Source of the DNA: Trachythela sp. YZ-2020
Lineage: Eukaryota > Cnidaria > Anthozoa > Malacalcyonacea > Clavulariidae
DNA: 64,000 bases
Direction: 5' to 3'
NCBI GenBank assembly: GCA_016169945.1
Contig: JADLSH010000355.1
Coordinates: forward strand, 863,501 to 927,500
Translations under genes and position numbers: made by a program
Notes under the pieces: model-generated
The model's input: only the letters and a program-made list of their open reading frames with translations
The model's database searches: none
Told to the model about the DNA's origin: nothing
Shown: in pieces, positions 23,112 through 34,300 of the stretch
Layout: each line of letters starts with the position of its first letter
Numbering within the stretch: position 1 is the stretch's first letter

Positions 23112-23959
23112 GGTGGCTCCCTGCAGTTAATATTAAAACAAAGGGTGAAAATGTACTCTCCATTGCATACAATACATTGTGAAATATATAGTTGCTTTTT
23201 GAGTAATAACTATGGACACATTCCAGAATAAATCCCATTATGTGTCCAACCTATGGGTTCTAAATATACCACACTTGTGTTGCTATGGCAACAAAAAATA
23301 AAATTACTTTTGAACAATTGTGAGCAAAATTCTCTTCATTTTCGTTACCCTTGGCTTGTTGGACCCAAGATTGTTTGTTGGTGGTCTTTTTTCTGGTCTG
23401 CTTTGTTGGTGGTTTACGCATTGAATTAATCCAATGTCTCTGAAGGAGGCTCCCTGCAGTTTCCATTAGATATCAGTGTTTTGAATTGAAAGCTCTTTGA
23501 AAGGTTATAAATAAGCTTAGAAACTCCAATTTTTGCATAAGCCCTTTATTCCTCATATATCAGAGACAAATTTTCATATTTTTGTTTGGGGGGGGGGGTG
23601 GACATATATCTGGGAGCATGCTACTGCTTGCGTTGGCAGGGGTCTGGGGGCAAAGCCCAACAAGGCCGTTTTTTCGGGCAAGAGGTTGGTAATATATATC
23701 ATTTGCGGGGGTGCAAAAACTTTTTTGGGGGGTGCCAAACTCTCTGGGGGTGCACACCCCCCGCACCCCCAGAAAATCTGTGTATGTCGTATATATCAAG
23801 CAATAATTTCAACACAAGTTTTTTACTCTTGACGTTGCCACGGTGACATGACGTCATCATTTATCTTGGCAGTTTTAGGGAGTGACGTGTGAGACATGAG
23901 GATGACGTCTGATCTATATAGATCGTGTTTTCAAACTGTACTAACTGTAGGGAGCCACC
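23112..23959. mobile_element. TTAA-flanked element with GGTGGCTCCCTGCAGTTA ends, carrying a nested G-rich repeat
   Basis: The left end GGTGGCTCCCTGCAGTTA and the right end TAACTGTAGGGAGCCACC are complements with one change. TTAA flanks both sides (23108-23111, 23960-23963), as for piggyBac-type insertion, though a TTA/TAA duplication is also possible. A third, inner copy of the end lies at about 23440. A G-rich repeat (23585-23785) has inserted inside. No transposase. Confidence 0.75.
23585..23785 (+). repeat. G-rich GGGGGTGC dispersed repeat, copy 1
   Basis: Blocks CATATATCTGGG, GGGGCAAAGCCCA and GCAAAAACNTTTTGGG, then a CACCCCC...CCAGAAAATCTGTGTATG right end, are shared with 55830-56056 and, more loosely, with 48422-48809. 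Translations across it are artefacts. Confidence 0.7.
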
Positions 23960-24479
23960 TTAATTGTTCAGTTTTCCAAAAGAACAACTTTATTGCAAAA
24001 ATATGAGCTTACAAAGATTGCTTTAGATTGTCTTTTTACATTCGTTTTCCACTAGGCAATTTTGTTCACACAAGTTTCAGATTTTTATTTCATATTATTT
24101 AAGAATTAAGTCCATAAAATATAAAGATTGTTACTTACTTTTCACATTCTTCACAGAACAAGTCTCTGGAAAGGCAACAAAATGCCAAAGGTGGTCAAGT
24201 GTTGCTTTAATTATATAGTACTCTTGACTATAATCACAGTCGCATAATATAATTAATAATCGAAACAGAAACAAAATGTATAAAAATATGTAAACTTAAG
24301 TATAATCATGCAATTCATGAGAGACTAAAACACCAGTGGTGCCGGCAAGGTGGGGGTGGGGGGGTGGGGGTGTATAGAGAATGAACTGTGCTGCGTAAGT
24401 TGCGCGTATCTACTGAACTTTAACTAAAAGCTCTACAATTGAAAAAAAAACAACTCCTGACTCCATCAACATATTGACC

Positions 24480-24826
24480 TCCATATTGCCATTTTGCCAT
24501 GTCGTACCTAGACTGTGCGAGGTTTTCTTCTTTAAACAGGCCGCGCCACAAAGTTTGTCTGGTAAAATGTTATTCAGAGTGTTAATGCCCACAGGAGATC
24601 TGTGATAACGAAACACTGTATCATCCAAACTTGGCTTGAAGTAGAACGCATCTATTTCCTCGGATGACGTTTTTATATGCTCCAGGTACTTTTTATAACA
24701 CTCTACAAGGCATCGAGAATGTCCTAACTCGCAGTTTTCTTCACAACAGACATATTTGACAACACGCGGCTTGTATTTGAGATCTTTAAGGCCGCCATGA
24801 TATGTTTTAGATACACTCTCATCATA
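24480..24826 (-). pseudogene. KIAA1958-like / DUF3504 gene, C-terminal exon (Crypton-type recombinase-like)
   Basis: The minus frame reads KTYHGGLKDLKYKPRVV, a Cys-rich CCEENCELGHSRC stretch, then VGINTLNNILPDKLCGAACL and KKKTSHSL, the order seen in the catalytic half of DUF3504 proteins, which derive from Crypton tyrosine recombinases. The arginine-containing motif expected after the histidine (HSxRxTxAT) is not continuous here: it reads HSLGTTW, or splices at a GTACG donor. The 5' side is cut by a mariner-type MITE at 24829. Together with 27451-27810 it looks like one decayed gene. Confidence 0.55.
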
Positions 24827-24828
24827 TA

Positions 24829-25194
24829 CAGGGTGTCCCCCAAAAAAGTCCCCCTATACAGGGTGTCCCAAAAAAAGCCCCCTATAGAAATCACTCTTTT
24901 GTTGCTAAACGTGCGTTGTTATACCTCTGGGAATTTAAAATAGCTTCTAAAACGAACAGCAACACAAAAATGTCAAATTACAAATTCGTCTTACCGTCAG
25001 TTCGAGTAAGAATGGTTCAACTGACTACAGAGCAACGAGTATTTGTTGTAACAACTTATACGTCGCGTTAAATTATTTGGAGGGAGGGAAGTTGTAAATA
25101 CTTCCTCCGTTAATGTACAATTCAATTAAATTTCCAAAGGTATAATAACGCACAAGAGTGATTTCTAAAGGGGGACATTTTTGGGGACACCCTG
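24829..25194. mobile_element. Tc1/mariner-type MITE with CAGGGTGTCCC ends
   Basis: CAGGGTGTCCC at the left (present twice, 24829 and 24859, as a 30-base end duplication) pairs with GGGACACCCTG ending at 25194. The arms continue through AGAAATCACTCTTNTG and GGAATTTAA. A TA dinucleotide flanks both ends, the mariner target. No ORF. Confidence 0.85.
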
Positions 25195-25196
25195 TA

Positions 25197-26504
25197 TCAT
25201 CTGGTTTCCTTCCTGGCAGCAAAATCCCAACACAAAAATTTCCTGTGTACGTCGGACGTAAAATTTTCTGCATGACAGAATTTTACAACCCAGCTGCCAC
25301 TGGCACTGCCAGTAATAGACGACCGGCCAAGCTTGAAAAAAGTGTCTAGAAAACACTGTCGATGGCATTTTTTGTTACAAGCATGAAAATACGCAAAATG
25401 TCTCAGGATAGTGTTTACTTTGAGGGTGAGAGTGGTTGCCAACCGTATTTTTTTATCTATGTGCTAAAATTTGAAGGTTTTTTCTAAAACATTTCTGAAG
25501 GATGGGATTTTTTCGAATGCTGTGTTTTATATCAGTGTTTTATTTTAATTGGCTGACTATCTAATTAACATTTGTAAAATTTGGATAATCTTCTTCAGAT
25601 AATTCAAAATGATATGCTAATAAGAAACATGGCGCAAATACATCAAAACACCTACCTTCAAAGAAGCCACAACAATATGTTTTTGTTGTGTTACAGACAG
25701 GCAACAATCACATATGTTTAGATTACATACGAATCGGTACTACACGCCCGGTTGCCACCCGTGTAACACAATATACTTCTGTTGAGCCAGTCGAGTTTTG
25801 GAATGTAAATGGTTGAAAAACAGCATGTTGGCGCAAACACGTAGTTTCACTATAACACATAGACCTTCAAAATCGGTAAATATTCGAAATAAAACGCAAT
25901 AATTTACGAATTTAAGCCTTTGGGTAACCACTCGTTCTAATAAATCCATCTTTATAATGAAACTTGCCTCCACACAGGTATTTTAACAAGTGCCAGTAAT
26001 ACCATGTTTCTCATTAGCATGTCACTTTGAGTTATGACAATTAAGAAAAGGAGAAATTTGCACATGCTAATTAGGCAGTGAACCAATTACAATAAATCCA
26101 TGATATCGAAAACTGCTTTTAAATGGAATCCCATCTATCGAAATGTCGTTATAAAAACCTTCCAATTTCGCTACATAAATAGAATAATTACGGAGGGCAA
26201 CCACTTTCACCGTCAAAGTGAACACACTCCGATGACATTTAGTGTGGTTTCCTGCTTGTAACAAAAAATGCCATCGACAGTCACTTTTTTCGAGGCTGGC
26301 TGGCCGTCTATAAGTAAATATATGTCAAAATTAAAATTTTATTTTATATCACAAACAAGCTAATTATCTGTTGTTTGTATTTATAAAATGACAAATATTT
26401 CCTGTGAGACATGAAAAATTCCTGTGAAGACTTTTTGTCAAAAATTTCCTGGCAGCGGTGCTGCTGGCGCTGCCGGACATTTTCCAGCACTGCTGTATCA
26501 TAAC
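25197..26504. mobile_element. Composite element with inverted GATGGCATTTTTTGTTACAAG segments
   Basis: A block around CTGTCGATGGCATTTTTTGT at about 25356-25386 is repeated inverted at about 26240-26280, together with flanking gene-like AGACGACCGGCCAAGC/AGACGGCCAGCC. The right side ends in GGCGCTGCCGGACATTTTCC then AGCACTGCTG, a CAGCAGTGCTGG end. It probably holds one or two old hAT-like elements. No intact frame. Confidence 0.4.
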
Positions 26505-26906
26505 CCCGCCGCACACTAGAGCTATCAGTTTAGCAAAGTTTCACTCGTGACTGTTGGCGTAAGCAAGTTCCCCCAGTGTGCGGTGGCGTTTTATCTGCTA
26601 TCTTGTCTTCCAACATTGCTTCAGCCACCAAATCACTACTCGCCGCCATTTTATTTGTCGCGATTAGCACTTCTACGCATGCGTATTCGTATTACATTGT
26701 AAGGCGATAGCTTTGCACGCGCGCACATTTGGAGGAAATGTTCACTCGTGCACAAAATTGTTCAACATGTTGAATATCAGGTGCGATGGCACGCGTGAAC
26801 AATAGCGCTCAAAACGCCACCGCACACTGGGGGAACTTGCTTACGCCAACAGTCAGTCAGTCACGAGTGAAACTTTGCTAAGCTGATAGCTCTAGTGTGC
26901 GGCGGG
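26505..26906. mobile_element. Foldback element with about 88/96-base arms
   Basis: CCCGCCGCACACTAGAGCTA at the left is mirrored at the right end. The arms agree for nearly 90 bases through AAGTTTCACTCGTGACTG and CAAGTTCCCCCAGTGTGCGG; the right arm has an 8-base GACTGACT expansion. The target duplication is unclear (possibly ATA). Confidence 0.8.
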
Positions 26907-27450
26907 CTATAGAATAGGAAATGACTGCGCATGTCGCATTACGCATGTTCATTACCATTATTCTAGCCAGTCAATTGCATTTTCTGACCAATAAACACGC
27001 TGAACTGGCTGGTCCGCCATTATTCTGGCCAGATAACTGCATAAAAATAGGGTGTCACGTTGCACTGCTGAGTGGCCTTTCTGGTCATTTCCAATTCTGT
27101 GCCTGTATTATACAATTAGATTCAACTCTGAAGTTGATATATCGTAAATTCCTGAGCTCGTTACTTCGGATGCCAAACAACTTTCCGTTATAAAATGTAG
27201 TAGTGACTTAGCTGTCTGAGAACCGAGAAGACTTTCTCCCATTTCCTCTTCTTCTGTTATCCCTTTATCAGGTTTCTTTGTCTTATTTGTTAGACCGTCA
27301 GCACTAGCCTATTCATTTCAGAGTCTACTGTAATGCCCGTCGAAACGTATGTAGTCTAAAACAGTTAAAAAATCACTTAGCCTATTAATGTGCGAAAAGT
27401 GGCAATATTGTGTGCAATTAATTCAAAGCTATACAACAAAATACTACACG

Positions 27451-27810
27451 CTACCTCATTTCGTTCTTGCTTAAAAGTTGTATTGCATCACCCCCATTAA
27501 CGTCTTCCAAGTGGCGTTGTAATCCAGCACATATACTGTACAGCATTCGAGGCGGGTAACGCTCTCCACTTGCTTTACATACCTCTTCGACGAACTTAGT
27601 TAACCAAAAGTTTAACGACCAACAGGTCATAGTTTCCATAGACGTCTCCAAGCTTTGAACTTGCTCCACATCAACTCGAAATCCCGTTACTTCTAACGTC
27701 GCATCCTTATTTGGCCTGGCATATTACCACTCTCGGAATATCTTACACGCCCAGTTCGTGTTATACCGCGTCGAACGAGGAACAGAATTTCCAGATGAGC
27801 TTTTTCTTTT
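27451..27810 (-). pseudogene. KIAA1958-like / DUF3504 gene, N-terminal exon with in-frame stop
   Basis: On the minus strand STRYNTNWACKIFREW is followed by a TAA (27724-27726), where relatives have a glutamine codon, and then continues YARPNKDATLEVTGF, LNFWLTKFVEEV and GERYPPRMLYSICAGLQRHL, the N-terminal half of KIAA1958/DUF3504-type proteins. The exon ends at a usable donor (AATGAG then GTAGCG). CAA to TAA is one base change, so this is a recent-looking nonsense mutation. The catalytic part sits about 2.6 kb downstream at 24480-24826, with transposons between. Confidence 0.6.
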
Positions 27811-28104
27811 TCTTCACTTTTCGGCTGTCGAAAAGCTCGCTTGAGAGGGCATAATTTCGTTGCGAAAGGCAAGTTAATACAACAGAATATAACGTAAAAC
27901 AACTTCTTTAAGCGTGGTTCACACCAGGACGTAATCATAACCGTCGCATTATCATAAGGAATACGCGAGTGCCTCAATATGCATGACAATGAGTAATTTA
28001 ACATGGAGAATGGACTCATTGATGCGTTTCTGCTCGTTAGCCTCGAGAACAAAAGCGATACAATACGAACGATCATTAATAGACAAATCCTTATTTGAAG
28101 TCTA

Positions 28105-28256
28105 CAGGGTGTATAAAAAAAAAGTGAACCCTTTGAAATTTAATACAATAGTGAACCTTTTGAAATTGAACTTCATATTTGCATTTTCTTTCAAATAATC
28201 TATTGTACCCTATTGTATTTAATTTCAAAGGGTTCACTTTTTTATGATACACCCTG
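28105..28256. mobile_element. Mariner-type MITE, 152 bases
   Basis: Ends CAGGGTGTAT and ATACACCCTG, with arms through AAGTGAACCCTTTGAAATT and AATACAATAG, and TA on both flanks. It is nearly all arm, so the transcript would fold into one hairpin. Confidence 0.88.
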
Positions 28257-28779
28257 TACTGTATAACCTGAACGTATTTATTGTTTACAATTAATATTCA
28301 TATTTGACTTATTATGCAAACGTTTTTGAATATTTAAAAAAACTCGCAGGACATGTTTTATCAGGCCCTAAACTGACACTTGCGCTGCGCGCTCGTGTTT
28401 TAAATCTGATAAAACACGCCTACTCGTTTTTTAAATAGTACATAAATATCGTCTTCGTCTTCTTTCATCGTTATATAATGATGCTTAATATACTATGTTA
28501 AAATGTCCTTGCAAAATATGTCTTTGGCCAACTCACAAAAAAAACACGCTATCCTAAATTTAACGAATATGTAACAATCATTGATCTTATTATTGTAAGT
28601 TTCTTTATTTTTTGCTTGTGTGAAATTGTAGCGTGCTGAGGTAAGAAAGATTCTTATCCACGGGACGGGATTCCGATCCATACGGCACTGTATTATGTAC
28701 AGTCATTTGATTCTCATCCATTTCTTTGTTTTATCCGCATGTTCTACAAACATGCATGGTAAAATTTGCCCTTAACTGC

Positions 28780-29220
28780 TCATTTTCTCACTGATTATTT
28801 ATTTAGATTTTTATTTAATATAATAATAATATATAACTATAAAATATGTTTGAAAAAAATAATGTGGCAGGGTTCACGCAACAGCTTACGCCAATTACTG
28901 CGGTCCCAATTTGCAATTACATATTACATGGTATATTATACAGTTACAAAGTTACAAATGAACATTAGTTGTTGATAGAATCTAGATTTGGATCAAGTCC
29001 GTCTCTAGAATCTGCTGTCAGAGCCCTGGTTGAGTTGCATTTCAAACAGATTGTTCTCCATGTTTTTGGGACTTCTGGGTCGTACACCTGTGTGATGACT
29101 GCTCGGTAATACGATAGAAGATCACCTTTGAACTTGCCCAGGGAGGTGTCCTTTTCCCACATGTGACATGGCAGAACGTTCCATGTACTGCACATCCTGT
29201 TGAAGAATGATCGTTGGTAA
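28780..29220 (-). mobile_element. LINE 3' fragment (non-LTR reverse transcriptase C-terminus)
   Basis: The minus frame ends with YQRSFFNRMCSTWNVLP, then FKGDLLSYYRAV, TWRTICLKCNSTRAL and a stop at 28965. This is the C-terminal pattern (FFNR.W..LP, then a Cys-rich end) of cnidarian non-LTR elements. An AT-rich tail follows. It is interrupted upstream by the MITE at 29221-29450. Confidence 0.65.
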
Positions 29221-29450
29221 AGGCAATTTCCCATTACAGCCGCTTTGCCCGCGCGGGCGGAGCGACCATGTTTCAACTTTCGCTGTAGGTGTCTAGCATG
29301 CGATTTTTTGTCCGCTTTACACCTCGCGGACACGCCTGAAAGTTGAACTACATTCAACTTTCTTGGCGTGCCCGCGCGACTAATTATTCACGTGATTCGA
29401 ATCGGTCGCTTCGCCCGCGCGGACAAAACGACCGTAATGGAAAATGGCCT
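29221..29450. mobile_element. Harbinger-like MITE inserted in the LINE fragment
   Basis: Ends AGGCAATTTCCCATTACAGC and the near-complement finishing GGCCT at 29450. The arms run about 48 bases through CCCGCGCGGGCGGAGCGACC. TAA flanks both sides, the 3-base target of PIF/Harbinger elements. Its sequence explains the odd N-terminal part of the open frame that reads into the LINE. Confidence 0.75.
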
Positions 29451-29454
29451 TAAT

Positions 29455-30659
29455 TAAGTCACTGTTTTACATTTCCGTGGGCGAAAATACAAAACGTTAG
29501 GAGATGAGGAGATTCTGGTGATTCTTGATTTCTCGCTCTCCCAAACTCCCACACATGTTTCTATCACTGTATAGAAATACAGAAAATTCTAAAACAACTT
29601 CTTTTCTTTAGGAATTTATTCAGGAAATATAGAAATCACACAAACAACATAATTGAGTCAGATGCCATTGACTGGATGAATAGATCACCAGTGGAACTGT
29701 AATTCTTAACTTCATGTGAGTTATCCAAAAATGTGAATTGGATATAGGTCTATCAAGGTATTACAAATTTTGTTGTCATTAGGTCGTAATAGAAGTAATG
29801 AAGTAATACACAAAAAGAGTGGGAAACCAGCTCAACGTTTAAAGAATTACGGTACTTATAGCAAGGAAAACTGTGATTTCAAGAATTACGATTTTGAATG
29901 TTTACAGAATATGACAGGTACTGTATGACAATTAGTTCATCATTTAAAAGCCTCAATCTTCAGTTATCTTTATGTACAGTTATCTACTAATTTTTTCCAC
30001 ATCTCATTTCATTGACTATGCTTAAAGTTCTGTAGTACGGCAGCATCTTTTTGACTTGATGCAATCTGTTTTTAGATCCCCGGAGGAATTGATATGGATG
30101 TCTCGACATTCTTTCTGCTGTTTGATCCGTTTGGTATGGTGTTCGATCCTTAAAATTTAACTCAATTGTATGTAAATTCCACATTGCCAATCCTTGGCCT
30201 GTACACCTTGCTCCAATGCATCCTGCTTTCTGATATTGATCAGCCCTCGCAATTTTAATAAATCATCATAGACAAGAAAATGCTGTTTATATTTCGCCAG
30301 TTTGACTGCAATTTGTTTGTCCCACAACGACAATTTGAAGATGCATGTTCATGAAACCTGAAATATGATTGTATTATGTGTACATTCAATAATTTAATTG
30401 CTGCTAAAGATTGATAGGACTAGATATTGCTTAACACGCAATTTGTGACTGGTGCAAAGAAGCAGCTAGTGGCTTATTGGAGGTCAAGGACACAAGGGGT
30501 GCCAGTAGCTGCAAGGGAAATTGAGCACTCTATTTGACTATTTTGTACTTTAGTTTGTAATTGCATGATCCTAAGTTGTAAGTATTAAGTTGTACTATAA
30601 TACTTGTTATTGGTGTTTTATGTAATGAACTTATAATTTCTTGTGTATAATTTCAGGTT
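29455..30659. other. No supportable gene
   Basis: A 120-codon minus-strand frame at 29987-30348 is open, but it has no ATG near its start, no family I know, and a candidate acceptor (TTTCAG, 30358) that leads into an in-frame TGA. Treated as unassigned. Confidence 0.4.
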
Positions 30660-31380
30660 GACCTATTGAGAAGAATCATTCAGCTTCTCACCTGTGTGGT
30701 TAGCATCCTACAAGTGTCATTCTCATGTTGGCTTGTGTGTTTGAAATTGGATATGATATTTTCAGGGATGGCTATGCTAGCAAGTTATCTTAGTAACAAT
30801 AATATAGCAGGGCAGTACATAAACCATTTCTACTTGTGACCATGGTCCCTATAAATGTAATACAGTGGCTGGAAACACGGCAAACATGAAAGTTTTTAGC
30901 CATTTGCATGGGTTGATGATGAGGGTGTAGTGAAAGTGCATATGTTCGTTGTTTTACAAATATTAATATTCAGCTGCACTGAGCTTCCTTCATTATGCTC
31001 AAAGGTTATTGAGCGTGAAGGTGCACAAACATGAAAACCATAGAACTAAAGGTTTAAAAGCGTTACCAGACATTCTGTTATAAGGACTATGTTATGACCA
31101 GTGTTTTGTCTGTGTGTCTAAGATTGTCATTGCTAATTGGTAGTTAGTATATAAAATCTACCTCTGCTAGGACATGAGAGTTGCAAATATTTTACAGCGG
31201 AGCAGTATATATACCCTTTCTACTTGCATGTGACCAGCTTTTCACCTGTTTGGCTTTTCACCTGTGTGGCTTGATCTAGCGTTCTACGATTGTCATTGGT
31301 AATTGGCAGTTAGTATATAAAATCTGCCTGAAATCATATTTATATTTGAGTTGTATAAATTGGCACCAGAATGGCATATC
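30660..31380. repeat. Diverged leading units of satellite array 1
   Basis: Scattered pieces of the array unit (TTTCACCTGTGTGG, TTGTCATTGCTAATTGG and TCTACTTG..TGACCAG) recur here in order but with gaps, as expected for the worn edge of an array. Confidence 0.6.
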
Positions 31381-34300
31381 TTTGACTGGTGGGTAAAATC
31401 ACATGAGGCGATATGTTAGCCATTCGTAGTAGTTCATGTCACTTCGGCTTGATTTTTCTGGTTGGTCGTGTAAAATAGGCTCGCCTGTTAACTCAGTTCT
31501 CAGTCGTCGTCGTCTGTCCTCGTCTTATGAACTCAGTTCTCGTGGCAACCATTGCACGGGCACGTGTAATATCAGTTTAACACGATCAGGAATATAACCA
31601 AGCAAATTTGTCATTGAATCTCTACTTATGACCAGCTTTTCACCTGGCTTGATCTAGCGTTCTACGATTGTCATTGCTAATTGGCAGTTAGTATAAAAAA
31701 TCTGCCTGAAATCATATTTATATTTGAGTTGTATAAATTGGCACCAGAATGGCATATCTTTGACTGGTGGGTAAAATCACATGAGGGGATATGTTAGCCA
31801 TTCGTAGTAGTTCATGTCACTTCGGCTTGATTTTTCTGGTTGGTCGTGTAAAATAGGCTCGCCTGTTAACTCAGTTCTCAGTCGTCGTCGTCTGTCCTCG
31901 TCTTGTGAACTCAGTTCTCGTGGCAACCATTGCACGGGCACGTGTAATATCAGTTTAACACGATCAGGAATATAACCAAGCAAATTTGTCATTGAATCTC
32001 TACTTGTGACCAGCTTTTCACCTGGCTTGATCTAGCGTTCTACGATTGTCATTGCTAATTGGCAGTTAGTATAAAAAATCTGCCTGAAATCATATTTATA
32101 TTTGAGTTGTATAAATTGGCACCAGAATGGCATATCTTTGACTGGTGGGTAAAATCACATGAGGCGATATGTTAGCCATTCGTAGTAGTTCATGTCACTT
32201 CGGCTTGATTTTTCTGGTTGGTCGTGTAAAATAGGCTCGCCTGTTAACTCAGTTCTCAGTCGTCGTCGTCTGTCCTCGTCTTGTGAACTCAGTTCTCGTG
32301 GCAACCATTGCACGGGCACGTGTAATATCAGTTTAACACGATCAGGAATATAACCAAGCAAATTTGTCATTGAATCTCTACTTGTGACCAGCTTTTCACC
32401 TGGCTTGATCTAGCGTTCTACGATTGTCATTGCTAATTGGCAGTTAGTATAAAAAATCTGCCTGAAATCATATTTATATTTGAGTTGTATAAATTGGCAC
32501 CAGACATCTTTGACTGGTGGGTAAAATCACATGAGGGGATATGTTAGCCATTCGTAGTAGTTCATGTCACTTCGGCTTGATTTTTCTGGTTGGTCGTGTA
32601 AAATAGGCTCGCCTGTTAACTCAGTTCTCAGTCGTCGTCGTCTGTCCTCGTCTTGTGAACTCAGTTCTCGTGGCAACCATTGCACGGGCACGTGTAATAT
32701 CAGTTTAACACGATCAGGAATATAACCAAGCAAATTTGTCATTGAATCTCTACTTGTGACCAGCTTTTCACCTGGCTTGATCTAGCGTTCTACGATTGTC
32801 ATTGCTAATTGGCAGTTAGTATAAAAAATCTGCCTGAAATCATATTTATATTTGAGTTGTATAAATTGGCACCAGACATCTTTGACTGGTGGGTAAAATC
32901 ACATGAGGCGATATGTTAGCCATTCGTAGTAGTTCATGTCACTTCGGCTTGATTTTTCTGGTTGGTCGTGTAAAATAGGCTCGCCTGTTAACTCAGTTCT
33001 CAGTCGTCGTCGTCTGTCCTCGTCTTGTGAACTCAGTTCTCGTGGCAACCATTGCACGGGCACGTGTAATATCAGTTTAACACGATCAGGAATATAACCA
33101 AGCAAATTTGTCATTGAATCTCTACTTATGACCAGCTTTTCACCTGGCTTGATCTAGCGTTCTACGATTGTCATTGCTAATTGGCAGTTAGTATAAAAAA
33201 TCTGCCTGAAATCATATTTATATTTGAGTTGTATAAATTGGGCCAGGATGGCATATCTTTGACTGGTGGGTAAAATCACATGAGGGGATATGTTAGCCAT
33301 TCGTAGTAGTTCAGGTCACTTCGGCTTGATTTTTCTGGTTGGTCGTGTAAAATAGGCTCGCCTGTTAACTCAGTTCTCTGCCGTCGTCGTCTGTCATCGT
33401 CGTCTGTCGTCGTCGTCTGTCGACGCCGTCGTCGTCTGTCGTCGTCGTCTGTCGACTTCGTCTGTCGTCGTCGTCTTATGAACTCAGTTCTCGTGGCAAC
33501 CATTGCACGGGCACGTGTAATATCAGCTTAACACGATCAGGAATATAACCAAGCAAATTTGTCATTGAATTTCTACTTGTGACCAGCTTTTCACCTGTGT
33601 GGCTTGATCTAGCGTTCTACGATTGTCATTGCTAATTGGCAGTTAGTATAAAAAATCTGCCTGAAATCATATTTATATTGGAGTTGTATAAATTAGCACC
33701 AGAATATGGTAGCTCTTTGACGGATGGGTAAAATCACATGAGGGGATATGTTAGCCATTCGTAGTAGTTCAGGTCACTTCGGCTTGATTTTTCTGGTTGG
33801 TCGTGTAAAATAGGCTCGCCTGTTAACTCAGTTCTCTGCCGTCGTCTGTCATCGTCGTCTGTCATCGTCGTCTGTCGACGCCGCCGTCGTCTGTCGTCGT
33901 CGTCTGTCGACTTCGTCTGTCGTCGTCGTCTTATGAACTCAGTTCTCGTGGCAACCATTGCACGGGCACGTGTAATATCAGCTTAACACGATCAGGAATA
34001 TAACCAAGCAAATTTGTCACTGAATTTCTACTTGTGACCAGCTTTTCACCTGTGTGGCTTGATCTAGCGTTCTACGATTGTCATTGCTAATTGGCAGTTA
34101 GTATAAAAAATCTGCCTGAAATCATATTTATATTTGAGTTGTATAAATTGGGCCAGGATGGCATATCTTTGACTGGTGGGTAAAATCACATGAGGGGATA
34201 TGTTAGCCATTCGTAGTAGTTCAGGTCACTTCGGCTTGATTTTTCTGGTTGGTCGTGTAAAATAGGCTCGCCTGTTAACTCAGTTCTCTGCCGTCGTCGT

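Noticed and set aside
29987..30348. 120-codon minus-strand open frame as a hypothetical exon
   Set aside because: No family resemblance, no ATG near the start, and the only good upstream acceptor leads to an in-frame TGA.
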